This document shows positions 26,941 to 40,018 of a stretch of 64,000 bases of DNA, one piece after another. Below the pieces are notes generated by a model. That model searched no databases. It was not told the DNA's origin and worked only from the letters and a program-made list of their open reading frames with translations. The stretch is from Hyperoplus lanceolatus. Its lineage: Eukaryota; Chordata; Actinopteri; Uranoscopiformes; Ammodytidae. Made by a program: the position numbers and the translations under genes. Where the stretch lies: assembly GCA_026929865.2 (NCBI GenBank), contig CM049395.1, positions 36,088,001-36,152,000 on the forward strand, written 5' to 3'. Positions within the stretch are counted from its first letter, which is position 1, and each line of letters begins with the position of its first letter.

Positions 26941-27244
26941 GGTAAATGGACTTGTATAGCGCTATATCTCGGTTTATCACAGACTCAAAGCGCTTTACAT
27001 TGTTTTTTTTTTTTTGTACACATTCACCCAGTCACACACACATTCATACACCGATAGCAGCAGCTACCACGCAGGGTAGGCTTAGCACTAGGGTGCTAAG
27101 CTAACTATGCTAACTATCGGGAGCAATTCGGGGTTCAGTGTCTTGCCCAGGGACACTTCGAAATGTGGCGGGGAGACGGGGGATCGAACCTCCGACCCTG
27201 CACACCAGAGGCGAACTTCCTACCCACTTCGCCACTGCCGCCCC
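26941..27244 (-). mobile_element. tRNA-derived SINE, copy 2 (near full length)
   Basis: Read on the minus strand, the element starts GGGGCGGCAGTGGCG, has an A-box TGGCGAAGTGGG (27223-27234), then a B-box GGTTCGATCCC (27180-27190) that matches consensus exactly, with tRNA-like spacing. The body contains AAGTGTCC and the widespread teleost core AAAGCGCT, and the element ends in CCATTTACC. These boxes are internal RNA polymerase III promoters. A T run (27003-27015) and a small local duplication around GCTAACTATGCTAACTATC (27105-27119) are copy-specific. A related, more worn copy lies at 12265-12499. The partner LINE is not identified. Confidence 0.87.
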
Positions 27245-27465
27245 AAAGTGAAGGTGAAGGCATTTGTCATTGTGATCTTTTCGACATGTTTGTCACTTAT
27301 TTGAATGCATTTTTACCATACTATTGTGTTTACATTTCCAAGTGATGAGACAAAAAAAACAAATGTTTAATAAAAGAAAAAAAACGGTTCTGCTTTTTCA
27401 GAACAATCTCAAGATAGTCATGGAAATGGCTTATATTTTTTTCAATCATGTTAACAATTGCTTTA

Positions 27466-27596
<131 letters not shown>

Positions 27597-28624
27597 TTGC
27601 CTGGAAACATGATTCAATCTAATTTAACATCACACATTTTGTCCACCAAACACAAACTAAAGGCAACATATGCATTGCTTGTGTACAAACTAGCTTTGGA
27701 CAGATTGTCTGTGTTGTACATATGTCCAAAAGTTAGCACTTTGTCTGTTCTTCTGATTGTGATGTTAAAATTAAGCATCATTCAGCTTTAAATTAGTGTT
27801 TCAACAAAACTATATTTAAGCAGCATATTAAAATCCAGTTTGAAAGTACTACAAATAAACAGAAACACACAAAAGCTGCTTTGATTACTTTTGTTTTTTG
27901 ACACTCAAGCTGTTCCTCCATAGAAATGAAGTGTTGATTTCTAAACGTATTTAACCACAGAGATGACATAAAAAGGAATATGCTAAAACACCAAAGCGTT
28001 CCAAATACATCCTGGGGTCTAAAACTAATTTCCAAACAACAACAAAAAAAGACTCTGACATGTTTTGAAGGGACAATTTTTTTATTCCCTTATACACAAC
28101 TGAGAGCTGTTTAAACAGACAAACACTGGCATATTTTGACTGTAACTTCATACAACAGCAAGGACTGATCACACTGACGACATGAGAGTGGCCGTGTAAA
28201 CATATCAACACGAAAGGAAGAAGGCAAAATCATCACGGGCTTTGTGATGACGGGTTGATCGACGCTTTGAAATGCAGCAGCGGGTATTGTCATATGCCAC
28301 AGAGCTCTGAGCTTTTTTTTTTGCAAAACGAGCTACTCACCGCCTCTCTGATATCTATTTTGCTTACAGACTCATTTGGATAAATAAATGTGTATAAATA
28401 TTTGCCTAGATAATACTTGTTGGGTTTTTTCTCTCTCTCTCTCTCTCTCCCTGTCTCGTGTTGCCAGCAGCCATTATGAAAAAATGTTGCTCTCAAAATG
28501 AGTCTCTTTTAAATGTTGCACATTTAATATTTATCAGCTTTCTATTAGAATATATGCACACTCAAATCGTCGGCCTATGTGATCTATCGCTCTGTTAAAT
28601 TATAGTGCCACATAGCACAGAGGA

Positions 28625-28652
28625 GGGTGGGGGGGGAATGGGTGTGGGGGGG
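28625..28652 (+). other. Predicted G-quadruplex
   Basis: Four G runs of 3, 8, 3 and 7 bases are separated by loops of 1, 3 and 3 bases, which satisfies the standard intramolecular quadruplex pattern. Folding is predicted from sequence only. Confidence 0.6.
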
Positions 28653-28932
28653 AATTCATTACTGCTCATGGCAATTTCCTTTTCCCAAAACAAAAACATT
28701 TCATTCCGACGGAAAAGCCAAATTAATACTGGCTTTGCATGAACCGGATTTTATTTGCCAAAGAACTGCTACTTTCTCACTCACTTCACGCCGATGGATG
28801 ACGGATGTAAGTTGAGAGCTGGGTAAAATGAGTTTCATGCGTGTGCACACACATCCAATTTCACTCACGCTCTCGCCGTCACAGAGGAACACAGATTTCC
28901 CCCTCTTTCTTTCCCTTTGTCTTGCTCCTTCT

Positions 28933-28966
<34 letters not shown>

Positions 28967-31900
28967 ACATACCTCTGTAGATACAGTATGCCTACATATA
29001 TACACATGCAAGCATTTCATCCTTCCTCGCCGAAAGCCTTTTGTTTTCCACGCTGCCTTGCCTTTGCGTTTTCTGACATCAAAGGGCCCTCTATAGTCTC
29101 ACGGTTGACTCTGGATGAGCCTGTTTGACGTCACTACATTGTCGTGTCAAGTCTTCACATCAATGGTGTGTTTACCTCGTTTGATAAGCCAAACCAAGAC
29201 ACTTGAACAACTGTGAGAGGACACTGATGAATAACTGAAGAAAGTCACAACGGCTCCCCGATGAAAACAAAGAGGTTAGACACAGTGTATAAGCAATAAC
29301 GTATATGTATAGTTATTAGCACAGTGAAGATAATAGCTGTCTTGCCTGAATTCAAGGGACAAGTTCCAACACTGTTCTTTCATCTACTTTTTTATATTAT
29401 TAAAAAGGGACTTACACCTTCACATCTCTCGAATCATAGCTCTTCTGATCGTATAACTTGGTAGGCCTTCCCTCCTTAAGGTATGTCTGTCTGCGTGTGG
29501 TGAATGTGCGTGTTGACGTGTGCGCGTTCGAGGCACTTGCTTCCTTCGTTAATCTAAATGACTGTTTCACTGGCTGGATTGCCTTTCTCGTATAATATCA
29601 GCAGATTTATTCCCCTATCCTCGTAATCAAGTATTTGTTTATGGTTCAAACATAAAAAACAATCAGGATTATAATGTGTGATGGATAGCGTCACATGCAG
29701 CTATTTATTTGGCCATAAAGACTTGGTGGAAAGTCATCTGAATTGGGTGGCGTGCCGGGAAGGTCAGGGACAAGGGGGGGGGGGGGGGGGGTGACAGCTG
29801 ATTTGTTCACTAAAGCTTTGAATAGCTGATGAACCTGTGAAGCCCAGAGTCCTCCTGTTAAAATTTCAATAAACATGGCGGAGGCCCTATTGACTGGAAA
29901 GTGAAATATGCACATTGTTCCCGGTGCTGTGCTAAAGCCCAGAATGGAGCAATCATGTCTGACAATGTGCAGTGCAACACCTTTCAATCAGTGAGTGAGG
30001 TCTTATTTTTGCTGAATATTAAATACGTGGGCTCTATTCTGCACGTGTCAAGTGAAATTTATAAAGCTGTGGAATGTTATTGCCTCCAATTGACTCGCAA
30101 CGCTCATCTCCATAACTATAATTCAATAATGCATCTTAATACAATGAACGTATGACTCAATGAGTGGTGTCTATACCCACATCCACATAAAGCCACGTTG
30201 TGTGTTTTTTTTTTTTACAACTACATTAAATTATATTTCTTGCCTCTTTAGTATTTTACGAAACCTGAATAAATATTCTCTACAAAGGCAAGTTATTATT
30301 TACTTCACAAGAAAAACCAAATTGGACATGCCTGTCAGTAGCGAAATAACAATAAGCAACTTCAATTTTTTTAATATTTTTTTTAATGGATCCACACTTG
30401 ACGCGTGCAAACTGACAACCCTCATTTCTCGCTGCCCATCTCTTTATAACTTCATGTAAATGTGTGTTGGAAAATTCTATTTTTATTTACTGTATTTGCA
30501 AAACATAAAGGCTTTTGTCACATATAACTGTGAAGACAACTCAATCAGAGGACAACAGAACGAAAGAAAAAAAAACTGCTATGATGGATGATGTGAAGGA
30601 AGCACAAAGCAAGCAGTGGGGACAAGAAAGAGTGAGATTTGTTGAGTGGTGTGATGTAAATAGCTGCTACCTAGATAGCCATTTTGACAATGCAGTGTAC
30701 TCTATAAAACAACATGTTTCATTGTTAAGTAGTGTTGTTACTAGCAGTAGTTACAGTAATAGTAGAGAAATTAGTATGAACAGATATTATAATATGTGCT
30801 GTTACTCTGGTAATGGCAGCTTGCTAACATTAGCCACAGTTCCGTCTTACAGTACATTGGGCAATTTCTTTTAGGTATGTTAATCATGTTTAGACCTCAA
30901 ATTCATAACTCTCCCCCTTTCTGATATAATTTGGTCTTGTGGCCACCTGATCCACATATTAAAGATATAAAGAATCACACACACTGTCGTACACTCTGCC
31001 TAAAGTTGTCTCAGTGCCAACATTTTCCCTGAAGAATCAATGGAGCAGACACTATATGAATTTGCATACATACATATATTTAACCCCCCGCTAATACCCA
31101 GACTCATATGTTAATGTACACACACACACACACACACGCACATGCACCCGAACACCACCAGACACACACACGCACAGACATATGTGTGCATGTATGTACA
31201 CAAACAGTTTGAAACGGACCTAAACACAGTTTACTGAACCCCCACTTCATATGCTCCAGACATAATATTCCAAGTAGCCTTCAAAATGCAATGTTTGGGT
31301 CAGGCCGACTTGCACTTCTAAGTAATTTATAATATGCTTTACTCCAAGGTATTGCACAATCTCATTATCATTAGATTTTTGCATATTTAACAACACTTTT
31401 TAATTAGAAGGTATTTTATTATTCATGTACATAATTTGATGCGAGCTCAGGCTGCGTGCTTTTTGCACGATGAAGATGGAAAGAGATGAAGTGGGGGAGA
31501 AAAAACAAACATGCAGACATTTTTCTTTCTGAAATTTTTGTGTGTAAGTCTTGAGACTGGCAAGTGATTCCACACACTTCTGTGGTAATGGCTCTTTTAA
31601 TTTAGCTAATAGCTATCATGTTGTGTACCTTTATGCATTTGCTAAATTTCTTAGCTGTGGGAGTTGTCTCCCGATGCCGGCCCTGTAAGTAGTTTGTTAT
31701 GCGTTGGCTCTCAAACGTAGTAGCATTTGCTGCGGCTATATGCTCCTTGATGTATTATTAAAATTGGAAATGGACTCCTGGGACGGCATCTAGTTATGTG
31801 CTTTCATTTGCCGAATAAACCAAGCGTTGTTTTCATCTTTGCTCATGATTGTTAATGGTGCCGTTGATGAGAGGGGTGTGTGTGTGTGTGTGTGTGTTTT

Positions 31901-32381
31901 CTCCCACTCCCTTTATCAGTGCAGGCCCCTGTTATTATGCAGGGCCAAATAGCCAAGCTGCTGATTTTGTTTTAGGTTTTCAATTAGTCATTTGACTAAG
32001 CACATCTGTTACTGGCACTGGCCCAGACTATAGACGAGTTCCTGTCACCTGCTCTGGGGCTTGATGGAGCACAGTAGCAGCAGGGCTATCAGGGCCCCTC
32101 GACGGCTACAACCACTTCAGAGCTCCTCAGGGGTGTGTCCTGGGCTCCCTTCGCATTTTACAGCCAAGTCTACAGAGGAAAGGTGCTTCCAGAAAACACC
32201 CACCGCCTGTCTCTCTCTCTCCCCCTGATTCTTCTGCTCCGTTAAAGCCCCGGTCTGTGGAGACTTGAGTGTTTAAAGCCTCTTTTCCAACAGTAACTAG
32301 TCTAACCGCCGTGGAAAACCGTGGGTTTGAGGGTTTTTTCGGAGACCACATTCACACAGCTCAACCCACAGTCTGCATACG

Positions 32382-32383
<2 letters not shown>

Positions 32384-32416
<33 letters not shown>
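32384..32416 (+). repeat. (GT)n microsatellite
   Basis: Pure GT array of about 33 bp. Confidence 0.96.
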
Positions 32417-32418
<2 letters not shown>

Positions 32419-33899
32419 TTCCTCTATATGTTTTTTTTTTGTGTTTGGTTTTGATTGTGCCTTAATGATTTATGTATAGCAGTCTGCTTATTTTCCCTCT
32501 CCCCATGAGCACTAAAATTGATGAATACACAATGCGCCGTTCTTTGAAGGGGCTGTGAGTGCGGAGCTGTTTAAATGTGGACCAATGCAAATAAACAGCC
32601 TAGTTCCTGAGCTGTCCCCCACTGCAAGTGAAAGGAGATGTGCTATTTAACTCTTGTGCCTTCCTCTCTCACGCCGAGATGTGTGCACACATCTTTCAAA
32701 CGCATTATATACCGTACGTACATGCAGGTCCTTTCCCTTCCGGCCACGATAAATATCATTAACTTCACCAAACACTCCTTTAATATCCAGCTAAAATAAC
32801 AATGTTGAAAGCGTCATTAAAAAGCAATAAAACCTGTACCGAATGTTGTATGTTGACAGTAGATAAAATGGTTGATGATTTAACTTTAGGATTATCATTT
32901 CATATTGTGTGCGGTTAGTATTTGCACTTGTGGTAATTAGAGGCGAGCGGAATAAAAGGCCTATTTATATATCCACGGTGTAATGGGCCTTTTGTTAAAA
33001 AAAAACAACAGCAGGGTGAGATTTGCTCTGCTGTGCGGAACAAAAGCACTATACGTCACTTCAAAAAAGTCAGTTTCATTATGGTCAGCGATTTCCTGAA
33101 GGACCGAGGCCGTCCAATAGCTCAATCACATTAAGTCCCCAGCCCGTTTTGGGAAGCGAGACAGTAGTCAGTCAGGCCCCAATAGGAGCTGCAGCCAATC
33201 TTTGATTGTCAGAGTTCAGGGAGGGTTCAGTCAGTAGCACGGTCGTCTCTGGCTGATCCAAGAGGGACTCCCACGGGGCTTTAATAAAACATTTTGCTCA
33301 TTGTGGAAAGTAATGACCAACAATGTAAACTTGTGACTCGACAACAGATGTTGGCATGCTTAGTGGAAACAAGGTGCTGTAAAATTAATTTCATTTGAAT
33401 TATTTACTGCATGCATTACGTGCTTGAGGAAGTAGATTGGGGGGGGGGGGTGGGATTGGTTGGCAACAACAACAGAAATGTATTCAATTAAAGGTGAACT
33501 AGCAGGGATAGAGGGTGGGGGGGAAATGGAAAAGAGAGATCACATGTGTTCGCTCTGTAAAAAATCAAATAGGAATCGTAGCAACACTGACATCGCCCCT
33601 GTGATTTATATTTAATAGGGTTTATTATTTCATGTTGTCACTTCAAAGGTTGTGCCAGAAAGAGAAAAAAAAAACTTTGCTGGAGATGTTTTCCCAATTA
33701 AATTAAGCCAAATTAATATCTGCCGTTCGAGTGAGGGGGAACTGTTTTTTCTGTTTTCTTTCAAGTGACTGAAGCGAGAGAGAAAAAAAATAAACTTAGG
33801 TCGAATGAAATCATACCATAATGATTCTAAATAGAAGTATGTCATAGCAGCACAAGCCTTGTCTAAACACACATCAGCATGCATGGGTAGACAAACAGA

Positions 33900-33918
33900 A
33901 AGAGAGACACGGAGAGGA

Positions 33919-33954
<36 letters not shown>
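33900..33954 (+). repeat. (GA)n microsatellite
   Basis: Imperfect GA array of about 55 bp. It underlies the Leu-Ser artefact in the 155-codon minus-strand frame at 33630-34097. Confidence 0.94.
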
Positions 33955-34340
33955 TGACAGAGTAAAAAGCCTCGTTCTGGGTAATACGCTCGGCAGAGCT
34001 CACAGAGAGTTAAAGACAAGATGACTAATGAGATGTGGAGTGGAACAAAACTTTCCCTGAGCCTGGAAACAGATGTAGCATCACTGGGACTCACCAAATC
34101 TGTTTATAGACACACGCAGAGACCAGAAGTTATATGGACTGACTGTCCACTTCAAATCTATTAAGTACTTTTGTTTGAAAAGGTTTGGTGTTTTACTTAA
34201 GCATGGGGTAAGTGATAGACATTCAAACTGAAAGAGGCATAGGAGACCACTGACTATTCTCAACTACAGCCATATTACATACTAGACCAAATACTATTGT
34301 TAAAAGTGATTTATTTTAAAATGTGAAAAATAACATTCGA

Positions 34341-34590
34341 TGGTAACACTTTACAATATGGATAAATGAATCAACTGTTAGTAAACGCTATTAACATCAA
34401 CGTTAATGTATCAATGTTTAGTTTTTTAACAGTTAGTTAATGCATGGTTGAGCATTAGGTCTAGTTAACTAATGTTTATTAAGCCTTAACTCAGCATGTG
34501 TGTGTACCCTTATTGTTACCCATTTAATGTATATGACTGATGTAGGACCTTTCTATTTATACCCCCTGAACCTTATCACAAAGGTGTTTT
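34341..34590. mobile_element. Degraded inverted-repeat DNA transposon remnant
   Basis: The left end TGGTAACACTTTACAATA matches a terminal sequence common on small DNA transposons in fish genomes, which normally end with its inverse (ATTGTAAAGTGTTACCA). Here the right side has a worn counterpart (GAACCTTATCACAAAGGTG, 34568-34586). The interior is full of GTTAAT/ATTAAC and TTAGTTAA motifs typical of that family. No transposase and no clear target duplication. The right boundary is approximate. Confidence 0.6.
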
Positions 34591-35319
34591 TGTTTTCCAT
34601 GTTATGGCCTCATAATTTGTCAGTGGTTTTGTTTTGCCACAGAGAGCCCTGCCAAGAAGCCTGTACTTCATGTCATGTCAGCAGGCGGGCAGCGGCGTGA
34701 CGCCATCAGAGCGGGGCGAGATGGCTCACCTGGATTTCCCTCATCACCCTAACCTCTCGGGCTAGAGCCAAAACAGCACGTATGCGTTAGCGCTCTCTGC
34801 ATTGTGGGAAAAATAACAGCGGGCAGCTTTTGATATAAATATATTTCCTCCTGCGGTTTGCCCCCCCAAGTTATTCATGTATGTGTGTGTTTATTTTCTT
34901 TTGTGGAGCCCCAGTCTTGGCTGTGCAAAGGTTGCCTTTGTTTTGCGATGGTCCTGCAGAACAGCTCAGCTGAGTGTGAAGTGCTGGGATACAGGAAGTA
35001 GGGCTGCTCTTTAACCCCAGCCTTGTGATAAATGGAGACACTTAACAATAGTGTATCCTGCGACCCCGGACCTGGGGCTGCTGACAGGCGGCCTGTCCTC
35101 ACTTTGTGTGTCCTCTTCTTTTTGGAGAGGTCCTCTACCCTCTCGTCAGCTCTACAAATAGCTAGGTGATAGATCTGTTATATGTATAGCTTAGTTTTTG
35201 CCAACCACTCTGTGCAAATGATGATGCAGGGAGTTACTGCTACCCCTGGCCTTTCCCTGGAACACACACTGTCCATTGGTGCTAAAAAAAAGTATTTTTG
35301 TACATCCAGACCTGAGAGT

Positions 35320-35630
35320 TTAAAGCTATTGTGCGTAACTTTTTTCATATAAGTGAATGTCGTTTAGGCTCAAGCTATCACCAAACAAGTTTAAGTTGAT
35401 TGAGCCTATCAGCTATACACAAAGTGCTCTCCGTGTATTTCTCAGTATGGCAGCGTTTACAAACTGGTATCGCCTCAGAAAGCCCAGAAAAATCCTGAAA
35501 CGTACAGTAGAAATAATCATATGCATGTGCGATCACCGAAAGATTACCTAATTTCGATGCACCGACAGTGTTGTTGTAATTACCCAGAATTCCTTGTGGG
35601 GGTGACAGAAGTTACGCACTATAGCTTTAA
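35320..35630. mobile_element. TTAA-flanked MITE-like DNA transposon, 311 bp
   Basis: The left arm (35320-35343) and the reverse complement of the right arm (35607-35630) agree at 22 of 24 positions, beginning TTAAAGCTAT and containing GTGCGTAACTT. TTAA is present at both ends, as expected for a TTAA target duplication. There is no transposase frame. It shares the TTAAAG start with the element at 7615-7957 but the rest of the arm differs, so the two are at most distant relatives using the same kind of enzyme. Confidence 0.85.
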
Positions 35631-35713
35631 GGATCTATGATTCAGAAAGAAGATGACATGAAGTATGTCTACAGTATATTACATCCATGCTCCTCTAGAT
35701 CACACATAGAGAG

Positions 35714-35741
35714 TCACACACACACACACACACACACACAC
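35714..35741 (+). repeat. (CA)n microsatellite
   Basis: Pure CA array of about 28 bp, 84 bp beyond the MITE. Confidence 0.95.
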
Positions 35742-35937
35742 GTACACTATCAGACGCCTCTTCTGTCCTTGGTATGTAATGAGCGCTATATGGCCAATAA
35801 TTGTACTAGCACTTTACGAAGCAAAAGTCATTCCAAGTTCACAGTTCAGACTGAGTGATAGAGAAAGCCGCACAAACCCAAAACACAACCAGCTGTGGTA
35901 CAACAGTGATGAATGCTGCATCAGCACTATACTCATA

Positions 35938-35940
<3 letters not shown>

Positions 35941-36010
<70 letters not shown>
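35941..36010 (+). repeat. (CA)n microsatellite, 70 bp
   Basis: Uninterrupted CA array. All His-Thr frames over it are artefacts. Confidence 0.98.
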
Positions 36011-36013
<3 letters not shown>

Positions 36014-38141
36014 AAGACACACACCAAGAAGCCATTACCCCATTGCCCAACAGCGTTTTAAGTTTCAATCACAAACACTTATGGATTATTACTAAAAATC
36101 CGACAAAGGACCGGGTTTGTCTTTTTGGATCCACATTTCACCACAACATCCCTCTGTCAGCATACCATCTCCATTATCCTTTGAGTGAGAAGCGTGACTC
36201 AGCCTAGTGCAATGCCACATGTGCCTAACACTACAATAGATTAGTGACACCAAACCACTTTACCCTACTTGTCGATTGGAAGTGTGCAAAAGTTTAAAAA
36301 ACTTTGTCAGCTTATTTGTGGTTCGCCACAAGTATCAAGATCACATCACTTCCAGTTTTTCTTGCATGGGAACATATTGGCAAAATGCGGCCCCCCCTCT
36401 GTAGTCACTGCTGAGATGACTGTCACATGTGTCCAATAGAAGTGCTGCTTATCGAGGCCAAAGTGTTTGGTAGGCTATGATAATATGTAGTGAAAGCTCA
36501 TCTGGAAGTAAGTGTGACTTTAAAAACAGAACAATTCATTACTTCAATGCAACTTATAGGCTATTTTCTTAATTAGTCTGCTACTTTTTCCAAATGAAAA
36601 AATTGTTGGCTGACACAAAATCTCATTAATTGTTATTATTAAATCACCATTCATCACAGTATACAGCTCTCAAAGTGTTATAATAAATTTAAACAGCACA
36701 TAATGTCAGCGAGACATTTTTAATGTATTTTGCAACTGTCACTTGATATAGTAATTTACACTTTACTGTGACCACAACAAAAGAGAAAGCCTCCATTGAG
36801 TTATGGTGGGTGTTGCTTAAAAAGAATGCCACATTAATTCCCTTAATCAGCATATGGATCAGAGAGATTTCCCTTCACACAACTTGGGACAGCCGTGCCT
36901 ATTCAAAACACATTAGACAAAGTGTGACACCGTCACGCTAGCAGATGTTCTTTACATTTCTCCCCATTCCTAACCTATTTCCTAGTCACTAAAACAGCGA
37001 ACCCCACTCTCTCCTTTCACTCTCCCCTCTCCCCAACAGCACACAAACCAGCACAAGACAAAGAGAAACAAGATGAATTAATACCGAGAGGGGTCCCAGT
37101 GGTATTGAGAGGGGATTGTTTTTTTGTTCTAGTTGAAAATATTTCTCACTTTTTAGTGGAGCGCGCTCTGCTCCCACATGTATTGTCTGGCTGTGATCAT
37201 GTGTCAGAGCTGTACAAGTGGGATGTGGGGCCGGGTGCCCGGCAGGCTTGTCTGAAGCAGACGGCTTGTTTGCGTGTACTTAACAGCTCTTCACAGCTGT
37301 GTTCTCTCCAAATGTAACAGGAGAAGACCTCATCCATCAGAAAAGAGGCATTCTCCCTTTCCCCCTCCTCTTTCCTAACTCCTCTCTTCTTCTTTTTCTT
37401 CTTCTTCTTCTTCTTCCTTCTCCTCCCCCGATTTTTCGTTCAAGTGCGTCCATTGCGAAAATGTCAGCAAACAGGCAAAGGGTCGCGTCAAGAGGTCAGC
37501 CCCGTGAATCGGCGTGTTAGCCCAGCTTTTCTCTCTTTTCAAGAGGGTGTGCATTTCTCAAGAAGTTGCTTATGAGCAAGTCATCCAGGCTCAACACATG
37601 CTGGGGGGGGGGGGGGGTCTGGGGAAATTGGATTGTGCCTGGGACAAACACAGACGCAACCTGTCTAGAAGTAACTTCTCTAACAATGTCTCTAAGTAAA
37701 CTTTGCCTTTAAGGTGTGAGGATTTTTAACACATTGTTCAAAGCTCACAAAATGCAATTTTTTTTTGGTCTAAAGTGGTAAAGCCCATGCTGTCTAGCTC
37801 AGGAAATGGAAAATAAAATTAAGCATGTCCCTTTTTTTTTAAGGGACAGCTGGTCACAATTCACCACACAATGTACGCAGGGGGAAAAAATAGTCTTATC
37901 CTGTGTTGAATCTGACCTGTCTTTCCTTTTAAAAAATGAGCCATGTCTTGCTCCGAGGTCAATGGCTGCAAACTGTCACGTTGTTTCCGCGCACATCATA
38001 TTGTCGTTAGTCACTAGATGTACATCGTAACCTTTATGCCTCTGATTAACCCCGAGGGCTCCACCAGGGAAGGAGGGAGGGAGCCCAAAGTTTTCCAAAG
38101 ACAAGAAATTCAACTGGGGGAGCGATAATGCCCACTCGCAA

Positions 38142-38174
38142 CCCCCCCCCCCCCCCACACACACACACACACAC
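38142..38174 (+). repeat. Poly(C) run joined to (AC)n
   Basis: Fifteen C are followed directly by a short AC array. Confidence 0.94.
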
Positions 38175-39712
38175 CTTCTCTGGTCCCGCTCAGTGCACAG
38201 CCCGTAAATGTCTCACTTTGATTTTACATATGTGACAATAAATTAAGGGGCATTTATCAAAGTTGCTTTTGTTGCTGCCTGACAAAAGCCACTTTATGCA
38301 TAAATTACTGCTGTGAACAAATACTTTTAGTCAGAGCGTCAACGTCATTTGAAGTTGGCAACGTAAAGGATTTACATACCGAGAGTGATGCATATAAAAA
38401 TGTGCTCATGATTAGCTGTTGTATTTTACATTTTAAGTATTAGGTGGATGTACTTACTGCACAGCGAACACAGCGATAAAATTAAAGCCCTCTTTGTTTC
38501 CCTTCATTGTCGACATCAAAAGCAGGTGATACAGGAGAAATACAGTGGATAGGAAAGCGTTATGGAAAACTCCAATAAAACAATAAATAAAAGATAAGAA
38601 GGAAACAAGTTTAGAAAAAAAATGCTGTGTAGACAAAATGGATTTGCCATGATATATTCTCTATACTCACAACTTGTTGTTGTGTAGAATTTTAATTACA
38701 GAAAACTCCTGTGAATGAAAACATTATGCTGGAATGGAAATGAACAGATCAACAGAACATGTATTTACAGTGTGATGAATGTAGTGCGCTGTAGTAAAGT
38801 TTGATTTACCATATAGGGAAATCTGGACATTTTTTTTTACTCCACATATTCATTTACATTGGTAGAAGCTACTTTAGCATATCCACACAACCAAACATTC
38901 TACATGCAAATGTGTTGATATGGTATATGACGAAATAAAACATGATTTAATGCAACACATAATGCAAGTGCTCACATAAAAAACAAAAATACACACACAC
39001 ACACTTGGAAATCCCACTATAGTATAGAACTCATGGAGTGACATGCCAACAAGCGTGTATTCATGTATTGAATCTCTTGGCATGTCTTCTGGGAACAGAC
39101 TAATTGCGCTAGAACAGAAATAGAGCTGAGAAGCCTCAATGTGCTCCTGGAGAGACACCCCCCCCCCCCTCTACCCACAACCACCCTATACCAAACCCCC
39201 CCACCACCTGCTGTTTCTTACTTTTTTTGATTTTTCTTTATGCCTCTTGTAACAAAAGCGCAAGACGCAGAGTGAGAATGTCACATTTTGAACCCTCCCG
39301 AGAGTCCTAAGTCAACTCAGCTGTGAAATCTGAAGTATCTGGGACTGTGTGTGTGTGATATTCCGTTTATATCTATAATGCCTGTGACATCCGCTCCTCC
39401 AAACAAGTCACAGTCGTGTGCGGGGCGCGTGATATCTCCAACTTTGGTGACAAGAGCAAAAAAATAATGGATCCTGCTATGCACACACACAGGCCCCGTC
39501 TGGTTATAACACTGATATTAGAAGAGGCTTTTACAACATGCCGAGGGAGTGCTCGATATCCAGCAGGCACACGATAACCCCACCCCTGTTTGGACCCGCT
39601 GGTGTGTTTGTGTGTTTTTCTGTGCTCCACATGCCCTGCAGATGTAGACAAGGGAAAGAGAGAGAATGAAGTGTTTTTTTCTTGTCCAGTTAGGCCAACA
39701 TGCACACCAGTT

Positions 39713-40018
39713 TAGGCATGTGCCGGTATGATAACCTAGGGCAAAAATAACACGGCATCATGGTATCATACAAAAATTGCTGAATTATTCTAAACAAACT
39801 TGAAAAAAAAATCAACCTGAAATCAAAAAATCTTTTTAAATGAGCAGCTCAACAAGGAATATTCTGAAAGTAAATACACTTGTATGTTAACATCCTGGTT
39901 GAGGGGAGGGGGGCGCTGATATCTTAGAATGGTATGACGGAAAATTATAGTGATTTTGAAACATTACTTTTCCAAACTGCGGTATACCTTGAAACTGGAT
40001 AGTAGCGGCCCATACCTA
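39713..40018. mobile_element. hAT-like MITE with 8-bp target duplication
   Basis: The ends are inverted: left TAGGCATGTGCCGGTA and right (reverse complement) TAGGTATGGGCCGCTA. The element is bounded by an exact 8-bp direct repeat CACCAGTT at 39705-39712 and 40019-40026. An 8-bp target duplication is the mark of hAT-superfamily transposases. The interior holds GGTATGATAACC and GGTATACCTTG blocks common in this type of fish repeat, and no transposase frame. The intact duplication implies the insertion has not been rearranged. Confidence 0.88.

Larger units (their letters stand above)
34591..39712. other. Non-coding DNA around the 35.3-kb MITE
   Basis: Outside the listed elements no exon is recognised. 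There is a CTT-rich pyrimidine tract (37385-37420), a 14-G run (37604-37617), a 15-C run followed by CA (38142-38174), and a 12-C run (39158-39169). The block at 38210-38460 is low in repeats and carries the palindromic TTATGCATAA (38294-38303) next to AATTA. Confidence 0.45.

Noticed and set aside
27180..27244. tRNA gene on the minus strand
   Set aside because: The A and B boxes belong to the head of a SINE. There is no full cloverleaf, and the sequence continues into a SINE body.
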